DNA of 8,723 nt from an uncultured Peptococcaceae bacterium (GTDB lineage: Bacteria; Bacillota; Desulfotomaculia; Desulfotomaculales; Desulfallaceae). The notes under the pieces are model-generated. The model worked only from the letters and a program-made list of their open reading frames with translations, searched no databases and was not told the origin of the DNA. Below, piece after piece: positions 1 to 4,891 of this stretch. Location of the stretch: NCBI GenBank assembly GCA_913064925.1, contig CAJYBN010000118.1, positions 1 through 8,723 on the forward strand, written 5' to 3'. The position numbers and the translations under genes are program-made. Positions within the stretch are counted from its first letter, which is position 1. Each line of letters begins with the position of its first letter.

Positions 1-1
1 T

Positions 2-361
2 CCGATCTCCCGCTTGCTGGCACTGGACGGCATGCAGGTGCTTATAGTGCCGGCGGCTTTCAATATGGTTACCGGGCCGGCCCACTGGGATTTGACCGTG
101 CGGGCCCGGGCGGTGGATAATCAGGTTTACGCCGTGGCGGCATCGCCGGCCCGGGATGAAAGCGCGGGGTACGTGGTTTACGGCCATTCAATGGTGGTTG
201 ATCCTTGGGGCGAAGTTTTGGCACGGGCCGGTGCCGGCGAGGAAATCATTGCGGCCGAGATAGACCCCGCTAGGATTAAGGAAGTACGCGCCCGCCTACC
301 GCTGCTGGCCCAGCGCCGCACGGACCTGTACGAGCTGGTGCGCAAGCAGCGCTATTTGTAA
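2..361 (+). CDS. Nit2-like carbon-nitrogen hydrolase (omega-amidase type), C-terminal part
   Basis: The reading frame is open from the left edge (P-I-S-R-L before the first leucine-rich stretch) and stops at 359-361, so the gene is cut by the window; the TTG at 14 is an internal leucine and not a start. The visible 119 residues carry nitrilase-superfamily C-terminal signatures: PAAFNMVTGPAHW, then RARAVDNQVYAVAASPA, then a GHSMVVDPWGEV strand-turn and an EIDPARI segment. The PAAFN-x-x-TGPAHW block resembles Nit2/omega-amidase proteins, which hydrolyse omega-amides of dicarboxylic acids such as alpha-ketoglutaramate. The Glu-Lys-Cys catalytic residues would lie upstream, outside the window, so activity cannot be judged. 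Another nitrilase-branch amidase remains possible. It ends about 100 bases before ychF, which has its own promoter, and no clear terminator separates them. Confidence 0.88.
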   Translation, partial: PISRLLALDGMQVLIVPAAFNMVTGPAHWDLTVRARAVDNQVYAVAASPARDESAGYVVYGHSMVVDPWGEVLARAGAGEEIIAAEIDPARIKEVRARLPLLAQRRTDLYELVRKQRYL

Positions 362-406
362 ACAATTGGGGGGGGCGGGATGCCGGCTTCCCGTGTGTGG
401 CTGCCC

Positions 407-435
407 TTGACGAAACGCGGGCGCGGGTGTATAAC
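407..435 (+). promoter_or_regulatory. Sigma-A type promoter of the ychF-like gene
   Basis: TTGACG at 407-412 and TATAAC at 430-435 are separated by exactly 17 bases, each one mismatch from the TTGACA/TATAAT consensus. Transcription would start near 442, giving a leader of about 25 bases before the start codon. This is the best promoter visible in the window. Confidence 0.75.
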
Positions 436-455
436 TACCCTTGACGAGTTTTTGC

Positions 456-460
456 GGAGG
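456..460 (+). promoter_or_regulatory. Ribosome binding site deciding the ychF start
   Basis: GGAGG lies 2, 5 and 8 bases before three consecutive in-frame ATG codons at 463, 466 and 469. A spacing of 8 is best, so translation most likely begins at 469. That also yields an N terminus (M-L-T-C-G-I-V-G-L-P) that fits the usual YchF beginning. Confidence 0.6.
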
Positions 461-468
461 TTATGATG

Positions 469-1560
469 ATGCTCACTTGCGGCATAGTGGGGCTGCCCGT
501 AATCGGCAAAACAACCATTTTTAACCTGCTGACCGGCACGGAGACGGAGACTTCCCAGTACCTTACGGGCAAAACCAGTATCAATATGGCCATGGCCAAG
601 GTCCCCGACCCCCGGGTCGATTTTCTTTCCCGGCTGTACAGGCCCAAGAAAACCACTTATGCCCAGATCCGGTTCAGCGACGTGCCCGGGTTGATACGCG
701 GCGCCAGCGAGGGCAAGGGGGTGGGTAACCGCTTCCTGGACGGCATTCGCGACGCCGACCTGCTGGTACACGTGGTACGGGCCTTTCGCAACGACGAAAT
801 CCCCCACGTGGACGGGAGCATAGACCCCATGCGGGACATAGAAACTGTAAGCCTGGAACTGCTGCTGGCGGATATTGACCTGGTGGAAAAGAGGATCACC
901 CGCATTCAAAGTGGTAAAAAAATAAAAAAGGAACAAGCCGCGGAGCTGGAAGTTTTACGCAAATGCCTTGCGGCGCTGGAAAATGAGGTAAGCATGCACA
1001 AGATGGAGTTGTCCGGCAAAGAAAGGAAGCTGCTGGAGAACTACAACTTCCTCACGGACAAGCCGGTGATACTGGTAATAAATCTTGACGAAGAACAACT
1101 GCGCGCTGGTGATTACCCGGGGCGGGAGCGGGTGCAGGAGTTTTGCCGGGCGCGCGGCATCAAGCTGTTGGAGATCAGCGGGCAAATAGAAATGGAGATA
1201 AGCCAGCTGCCGGGCGCCGATAGAAAGGAGTTCATGGAGGACCTGAGCTTAAAGCAGCCGGGCATCGACCGGCTGGCCCGGGCGGCTTACGACACCCTGG
1301 GGCTGATTTCGTTTTTCACCGTGGGCGAAGACGAGGTCAAAGCCTGGACCATCCCGGCAGGAACGAACGCCAGGAGCGCGGCCGGTAAAATCCATTCCGA
1401 CATGGAGCGCGGATTTATCAGGGCCGAGGTGGTGGCCTACCGCGATCTGCACGAACTGGGCGACATGCACCGGGTTAAAGAAAAAGGGTTGGCCCGGCTG
1501 GAGGGAAAAGATTATATCATTCAGGACGGGGATATTTTAAACATACGCTTTAATGTGTAA
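469..1560 (+). CDS. ychF: YchF/Obg-family P-loop NTPase (redox-regulated ATPase YchF-like)
   Basis: From ATG 469 the protein has 363 residues, the normal YchF length. Domains in order: the P-loop G-L-P-V-I-G-K-T-T at residues 8-16; the Obg-family switch D-V-P-G-L-I-R-G-A-S with a hydrophobic residue in place of catalytic Gln; a helical insert with a basic K-K-I-K-K patch; the G4-like N-L-D-E at 205-208, the N-x-x-E form that in this family gives ATP rather than GTP preference; and a C-terminal TGS domain from about 279 with a V-K-A-W-T-I-P-A-G-T run and a final G-K-D-Y-I-I-Q-D-G-D. YchF proteins bind ribosomes and are linked to stress and translation control. The P-loop is unusual: family members normally have G-L-P-N-V-G-K-S-T. 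The gene is monocistronic, with its own promoter and terminator, and seems unrelated to the pilus genes. It may be a divergent paralogue rather than the housekeeping copy. Confidence 0.93.
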   Translation: MLTCGIVGLPVIGKTTIFNLLTGTETETSQYLTGKTSINMAMAKVPDPRVDFLSRLYRPKKTTYAQIRFSDVPGLIRGASEGKGVGNRFLDGIRDADLLVHVVRAFRNDEIPHVDGSIDPMRDIETVSLELLLADIDLVEKRITRIQSGKKIKKEQAAELEVLRKCLAALENEVSMHKMELSGKERKLLENYNFLTDKPVILVINLDEEQLRAGDYPGRERVQEFCRARGIKLLEISGQIEMEISQLPGADRKEFMEDLSLKQPGIDRLARAAYDTLGLISFFTVGEDEVKAWTIPAGTNARSAAGKIHSDMERGFIRAEVVAYRDLHELGDMHRVKEKGLARLEGKDYIIQDGDILNIRFNV

Positions 1561-1570
1561 ATCAGAGCCT

Positions 1571-1597
1571 GCCCTCCCAAAAGGGAGGGCTTTTTTT
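1571..1597 (+). terminator. Rho-independent terminator after ychF
   Basis: A perfect 8-bp stem GCCCTCCC (1571-1578) / GGGAGGGC (1583-1590) closes an AAAA loop and is followed directly by seven T residues (1591-1597). It starts 10 bases after the ychF stop codon and separates that gene from the pilus operon. Confidence 0.95.
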
Positions 1598-1638
1598 GCG
1601 CGCGGCCGACTGCCTACGGGGGAACGGGAATATGGTCC

Positions 1639-1677
1639 TAAATATAAATAAGACTTGCAAGTTTCATTTTTAAGACT
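1639..1677 (+). promoter_or_regulatory. A+T-rich leader element before flp1 with palindrome and direct repeats
   Basis: The gap between the terminator and flp1 must hold the start of the pilus operon. It contains a TATAAA box (1643-1648) without a convincing -35 partner, a perfect 10-bp palindrome ACTTGCAAGT (1653-1662), and two copies of TAAGACT at 1649-1655 and 1671-1677, exactly 22 bases or about two helical turns apart. Paired sites at this spacing are typical of dimeric regulators, but no regulator can be named. No sigma-54 or ECF promoter fits and I do not recognise a riboswitch. Confidence 0.35.
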
Positions 1678-1742
1678 GCGGGTACATGAAACGCCATTAT
1701 CCAGCAGGTAAACTGAAGGAAAAAACACCGGAGGTGAATTAC

Positions 1743-1931
1743 ATGTCGATATTGGCTAGGCTGTGGAAGGAAGAGAGCGGTCAGGGAATGGCGGAATACG
1801 GCCTTATTTTGGCTTTGGTGGCGGTAGTGTGTATCGGCGGGCTGCTGATTTTGGGCCCCGCTATATCGGACAAGTTTAAATCTGTAGGTGACAAAATCAA
1901 TGAAGCTGCTCCCGCGGAATACACTCAATGA
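1743..1931 (+). CDS. flp1: Flp-type (type IVc) prepilin, probable major subunit
   Basis: A 62-residue Flp prepilin. ATG 1743 is chosen because GGAGGTG (1730-1736) sits 6 bases upstream; the frame stays open to an ATG at 1686, but that would add 19 unlikely residues and has no good ribosome site. The short charged leader ends at S12-G13, followed by Q14-G-M-A-E18-Y19, the Tad motif G|xxxxEY with Glu at +5, then a hydrophobic stretch of about 20 residues and a polar tail (K-F-K-S-V-G-D-K-I-N). Cleavage after G13 by the TadV-type peptidase encoded just downstream would give a 49-residue pilin. Flp pilins form thin bundled fibres used in adhesion and, in some bacteria, DNA uptake. First place and the strong ribosome site suggest this is the main pilin. 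The ending A-A-P-A-E-Y-T-Q is outside the helix and likely exposed. Confidence 0.93.
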   Translation: MSILARLWKEESGQGMAEYGLILALVAVVCIGGLLILGPAISDKFKSVGDKINEAAPAEYTQ

Positions 1932-1964
1932 TGAAGGGTTCACTTTAACGTGTGGTGCGGGTAA

Positions 1965-2138
1965 ATGGCTGCTTTCTTACCATTGTTGAGGAGTCTTATA
2001 GTCAACGAGAACGGCCAGGGGTTGGCTGAATACGTGCTGATTCTTTTCTTGGTTGTAATTATTTGTATTGCTGCATTACAATACCTGGCTCCGCAAATTG
2101 TCTCCAATTTTAGCAAAGTTAATAGCAAACTGCAGTAG
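1965..2138 (+). CDS. flp2: Second, short Flp-type prepilin
   Basis: A 57-residue frame from ATG 1965 to TAG 2136-2138. The sequence is clearly Flp-like: a leader ending N-E-N-G17, then Q18-G-L-A-E22-Y23, a hydrophobic segment V-L-I-L-F-L-V-V-I-I-C-I-A-A-L, and a short tail ending S-N-F-S-K-V-N-S-K-L-Q. Cleavage after G17 would leave a mature subunit of only 40 residues. It shares the G-Q-G-x-A-E-Y core with Flp1 but differs elsewhere, so this is an old duplication and not a recent copy. The ribosome site is weak (GGTG at 1954-1957, 7 bases from ATG), in contrast to flp1, so less is probably made. TTG codons at 1983 and 1986 are in frame but lack a better ribosome site. It lies 33 bases after flp1 and before a strong hairpin. 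It could be a minor or tip subunit; this is inference. Confidence 0.85.
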   Translation: MAAFLPLLRSLIVNENGQGLAEYVLILFLVVIICIAALQYLAPQIVSNFSKVNSKLQ

Positions 2139-2163
2139 CGAGAACATGTTTTATCAACCAGGC

Positions 2164-2201
2164 GACCCTACTTAGGCCGGGCTTAAGTAGGGTCCCATTT
2201 T
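2164..2201 (+). terminator. Strong hairpin after flp2, probable partial terminator or mRNA stabiliser
   Basis: GACCCTACTTA (2164-2174) pairs perfectly with TAAGTAGGGTC (2184-2194); three further inner pairs, one of them G-T, extend the stem to about 14 bp with a CGG loop. Only a weak T run (TTTT at 2198-2201) follows after three intervening bases. The structure stands between the prepilin genes and the assembly genes, where partial termination or 3'-end protection would leave more prepilin message than machinery message. Confidence 0.7.
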
Positions 2202-2220
2202 AGAAAGGTCGGCAACCGGT

Positions 2221-2760
2221 ATGGAACTGATCGATATTGCCAAAACTCATGCCCCGGACCTGCTGCTTGTTGGCACGCTGCTGGTCTGTTGCTATATTGA
2301 CCTGCGCCGGCAGAAAATTTATAATGCCGTTCTTTTACCTGCCGTTTTGGCGGCTTTCGCTATCAGCTATCTTAACGGCGGCGCGGCGGGTTGCCTGGAC
2401 AGCTTGAAGGGGCTGCTGGTGGGGATGGCCCTGCTGTTCCTGCCCTTTGCCGTGGGCGGTATCGGCGCCGGTGACGTGAAGCTGCTGGGTGCCATAGGTG
2501 CCTTTAAGGGCCCGGAATTCGTCCTGGTTGCTTTTCTAGCTGGGGCGGTTGCCGGGGGTGCCATTTCCGTTTTCCTGCTGATAAAACAGGGCAAGCTGCT
2601 GCTTACCTTCAAGAAAATCTATTATTTTATTATCAACAAGATTATGCGTATACCGGTATCCCTCAGTTTCCGCAACCTGGAAGTTGCGGCCAAGGGCGAA
2701 AGTTTTCCCTATGCTCTGGTCATAGGCCTGGGTACCATGCTGGCTTACATTTTGGGGTGA
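2221..2760 (+). CDS. tadV: Tad prepilin peptidase, A24 aspartic protease (TadV/CpaA)
   Basis: A 179-residue polytopic membrane protein of the A24 family in its short form, which lacks the N-methyltransferase domain of PilD. Both catalytic aspartates are visible: D27 in C-C-Y-I-D-L-R-R at the end of the first membrane segment, and D85 in the family signature G-I-G-A-G-D-V-K (80-87), followed by L-L-G-A-I-G. Hydrophobic segments lie around 13-26, 36-50, 63-79, 97-112 and 164-178. It is expected to cleave the two Flp prepilins and the TadE-like protein after glycine on the cytoplasmic face of the membrane. ATG 2221 has only a distant AAAGG (2204-2208), so translation may be modest. The gene follows the flp2 hairpin and ends 6 bases before tadE. 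Confidence 0.93.
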   Translation: MELIDIAKTHAPDLLLVGTLLVCCYIDLRRQKIYNAVLLPAVLAAFAISYLNGGAAGCLDSLKGLLVGMALLFLPFAVGGIGAGDVKLLGAIGAFKGPEFVLVAFLAGAVAGGAISVFLLIKQGKLLLTFKKIYYFIINKIMRIPVSLSFRNLEVAAKGESFPYALVIGLGTMLAYILG

Positions 2761-2766
2761 TGCATA

Positions 2767-3171
2767 ATGCGTGCACTGGCCGGATTGCGCAAGGACAACA
2801 AAGGGCAGGCCCTGGTGGAATTCGCCCTGGTTCTTCCCCTGCTGCTCCTGTTGTTAATGGCCGTTATCGAGTTCGGCAATATCTTTCACTCCTACTTGCT
2901 GTTGACCACCGCCTCCCGCGAGGGGGCCAGGATGGGGGTGGTGGGCCATACCGACGCCGAAATTATCCAGCGGGTTGAGGAAATATGTTCCACCCTGGAT
3001 ACCAGCCGGCTGGACATCAACATTAAACCCACCGACCCGCAAAACCGCTACAGGGGGGTACCCCTGGCCGTGGAGCTTGATTATGACGTTGCCCCGGTAA
3101 CCCCCTTATTGAGCACTTTTTTGCCGGACCCTTTTTCGGTCAGCGCCCGGTGCGTAATGCGGGTTGAATGA
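2767..3171 (+). CDS. tadE: TadE-like pseudopilin
   Basis: A 134-residue protein with a class III prepilin-like N terminus: a short basic leader M-R-A-L-A-G-L-R-K-D-N-K-G13, then Q14-A-L-V-E18-F19 and a hydrophobic stretch of about 20 residues ending near V-I-E-F-G-N-I-F-H. The S-R-E-G-A-R motif that follows is typical of TadE-like (PF07811-type) proteins. The rest is a small extracytoplasmic domain with predicted strands (A-V-E-L-D-Y-D-V, F-S-V-S-A-R-C-V-M-R-V-E). The Gly and Glu(+5) needed for processing match those in both Flp proteins, so TadV should cleave it after G13. TadE/TadF pseudopilins are needed for pilus assembly and may prime or cap it. The ribosome site GGGGTGA (2755-2761) overlaps the tadV stop codon, which implies coupled translation. 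Cys55-60 region and C near the end are unpaired by any obvious motif. Confidence 0.88.
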   Translation: MRALAGLRKDNKGQALVEFALVLPLLLLLLMAVIEFGNIFHSYLLLTTASREGARMGVVGHTDAEIIQRVEEICSTLDTSRLDINIKPTDPQNRYRGVPLAVELDYDVAPVTPLLSTFLPDPFSVSARCVMRVE

Positions 3172-3182
3172 GGTGGTAATTG

Positions 3183-4142
3183 ATGGTGCGGGTGATGAAG
3201 AAACTGGGCCGGGATCCAAGGGGCAACGCTTCCGTTCTGGTGTCCGCGGCTATTGTTGTTTTAATCGGCTTTTGTTCCCTGGTGGTGGATATGGGCAACC
3301 TGTTTCTGGCCAAGCACAGGCTGGGCAATGCGCTGGACGCTGCGGTGCTGGCCGGGTGCCAGGAGCTGCCCGACGACCCGGGCGGGGCGCTTGCCGTTAC
3401 TAAGGAATACTTTGCCGGCAACGGGATGGACTCCGCTTCTTTGCTCAGTGTGGATATCGGGAGCGATAACAAAACCGTTGTCGCCAGCGGGCAAGCCACC
3501 GTGCAGCATTTTCTGGCCGGGCTGCTGGGCATCCAGTCATCCACGCTGAGCGACAGCGCCGCGGCGCGGATCGAACCTCTCACGGGGGTTAGGGGGGTCG
3601 TGCCGCTGGGCATTAAGAAACAGGACCTGGAATTCGGCGTCAAGTACACTTTGAAAATAGCGTCCAACACTAATTTTGATGAATTCCTGGGGCCGGGTAC
3701 TTTCGGCGTCATTATTCTGGACGATGGAGGTTCTGCACGCTACGAGGAATATTTCAAGTACGGTTTTGACGGCAAAGTGTCGGTTGGCGACGTTTTCTCC
3801 ACGGATAACGGCAACAAGAGCGGCGCTACCAGGGACGGCATCAATTACAGGGTGTCCCAGTGTACGCACGCCTGCACGCCCGGGGACTTTGACCCGTCCT
3901 GTCCCAGGATAATCATCATTCCGGTGTACGAACCGGCGGAACCGGCTGACCCGCAGCCGGGCGACAAGATCAAAAAGGTCAGGGTGGTAGGTATGGCCGC
4001 CTTTTTGCTGGACATCCCCGGCGACAAAGTGGTGGGTAACGAGAGCTATGTGGACGGCTACTTTGTGCAAATGGTCCTGGAAGGGGAAAGCGACCCTGCC
4101 GGCAGCGATTTCGGCGCGTATGCCATCAGATTGATTCAATAA
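3183..4142 (+). CDS. TadG-like Flp pilus-associated protein
   Basis: From ATG 3183 (GAGGTGG at 3170-3176, 6 bases upstream; a TTG at 3180 is also in frame) the product has 319 residues. It has a basic N terminus, a single membrane segment at about 16-35, then V-D-M-G-N-L-F-L-A-K and L-G-N-A-L-D-A-A-V-L-A-G, which matches the N-terminal region of TadG-like proteins (PF13400-type). Unlike its TadE neighbour, G14 is not followed by Glu at +5, so it is probably not processed. The extracytoplasmic part has a G-N-x-x-G-A-T-R-D-G-I block and a cysteine cluster, C227-x3-C231-x8-C240, before a strand-rich I-I-I-I-P-V-Y stretch. Such layouts occur in Tad loci of monoderm bacteria as I recall them. The role is unproven; it may anchor or align the pilus outside the membrane. 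No von Willebrand MIDAS motif was seen. Confidence 0.8.
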   Translation: MVRVMKKLGRDPRGNASVLVSAAIVVLIGFCSLVVDMGNLFLAKHRLGNALDAAVLAGCQELPDDPGGALAVTKEYFAGNGMDSASLLSVDIGSDNKTVVASGQATVQHFLAGLLGIQSSTLSDSAAARIEPLTGVRGVVPLGIKKQDLEFGVKYTLKIASNTNFDEFLGPGTFGVIILDDGGSARYEEYFKYGFDGKVSVGDVFSTDNGNKSGATRDGINYRVSQCTHACTPGDFDPSCPRIIIIPVYEPAEPADPQPGDKIKKVRVVGMAAFLLDIPGDKVVGNESYVDGYFVQMVLEGESDPAGSDFGAYAIRLIQ

Positions 4143-4147
4143 CAGAC

Positions 4148-4153
4148 AGGGAG
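4148..4153 (+). promoter_or_regulatory. Ribosome binding site bearing on the cpaB start
   Basis: AGGGAG directly abuts the ATG at 4154, a spacing too short for efficient initiation, but stands 9 bases before an in-frame TTG at 4163. The TTG start gives M-K-N-F-R-L-N-I, a typical short basic leader of CpaB proteins. ATG 4154 remains possible and would add three residues. Confidence 0.5.
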
Positions 4154-4162
4154 ATGGCCGCA

Positions 4163-4873
4163 TTGAAAAATTTCAGGCTGAACATAATTTTGCTGCTGGC
4201 CCTTGTTTGCGGGGCGGCGGCGGCGTACGGGGTTTTTCAATACCTGAACAGCGTCAAGGCGTTTTACCTGGAACAGGGCGATTTCGTCCAAGTGGTGGTA
4301 GCCGCCAGGTACATACCGCCGAAGACGCAAATAACCTCGCCCATGTACACCGTGCAGGAAATACCGGCCAAATACGTGAACGACGACGCTGCGGTTGATC
4401 CCAAGGAAATAACGGGCAAACTGACCAAAACGGCCATTTACCCGCAGGAGCAAATACTGAGGAGCAAAATTGTCGATAAAGATGACCCGCCCGAGGAACT
4501 GGCTTTTGTCATACCCGAGGGGGAAAGGGCTGTCACCGTGGCGGTTAACGAGGTGTCGGGAATTGCCGGTATGATCAGGCCCGGTGACCGCGTGGACGTG
4601 CTGGTGACCTTTGACGCGGGGAGCGAGACCATAACTTCGTTGCTATTACAGAATATCAAGGTATTGGCCACGGACCGCGACATGGATGCGGCGGCCAGAG
4701 GCGGGAAACAAGATAAAATCTACCAAACGGTAACCTTATCGGTGAGCCCGCGGCAGGCCCAGCCGCTGGTGATGGCCTCGGAACAGGGCAGCATCCGGTT
4801 GATGTTGCGGTCGCCCGCCGACCAGGAAACGGAGGATATTCCTTCCACCAGGATCAGGGACTTGATCCGGTAA
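4163..4873 (+). CDS. cpaB: CpaB/RcpC family Flp pilus assembly protein
   Basis: About 236 residues (239 from ATG 4154). A basic N terminus and one membrane anchor (residues 7-25) precede an SAF-type domain beginning V-V-V-A-A-R-Y-I-P-P-K-T-Q-I-T, with a second strand block at E-I-P-A-K-Y-V, then the CpaB/RcpC core P-E-G-E-R-A-V-T-V-A-V-N-E-V-S-G-I-A-G-M with M-I-R-P-G-D-R-V-D-V-L-V-T-F. This order is diagnostic. In diderm bacteria CpaB works in the periplasm with the CpaC/RcpA secretin. No secretin gene follows here, so its partner may be the wall, TadG-like protein or the pilus base; this is inference. The gene is 20 bases after the tadG-like gene and 18 before tadZ. The start is unsettled: the ribosome site favours TTG 4163 over ATG 4154. 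Confidence 0.92.
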   Translation: MKNFRLNIILLLALVCGAAAAYGVFQYLNSVKAFYLEQGDFVQVVVAARYIPPKTQITSPMYTVQEIPAKYVNDDAAVDPKEITGKLTKTAIYPQEQILRSKIVDKDDPPEELAFVIPEGERAVTVAVNEVSGIAGMIRPGDRVDVLVTFDAGSETITSLLLQNIKVLATDRDMDAAARGGKQDKIYQTVTLSVSPRQAQPLVMASEQGSIRLMLRSPADQETEDIPSTRIRDLIR

Positions 4874-4891
4874 CCAAAGGGGGTTATATGT

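Noticed and set aside
370..405. Possible terminator after the nitrilase-like gene
   Set aside because: Only a 4-bp GGGA/TCCC pairing around GCCGGC is seen, and there is no T run.
352..936. A 194-codon minus-strand frame across the ychF promoter and 5' end
   Set aside because: It is antisense to a clearly recognised gene and its promoter; the translation has low complexity with no domain I recognise.
1655..1688. TTGCAA at 1655 as a -35 box of the flp promoter
   Set aside because: No acceptable -10 box lies 16-18 bases downstream (the sequence there is GC-rich). A sigma-54 reading also fails because the GG of the -24 element is missing.
1686..1742. Longer flp1 start at ATG 1686
   Set aside because: The 19 extra residues are polar and there is no good ribosome site, whereas ATG 1743 has GGAGGTG 6 bases upstream and gives a normal Flp leader.
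3140..3712. A 190-codon minus-strand frame opposite the TadG-like gene
   Set aside because: It is a GC-driven shadow, rich in Ser, Ala and Leu, without a ribosome site or recognisable motif.
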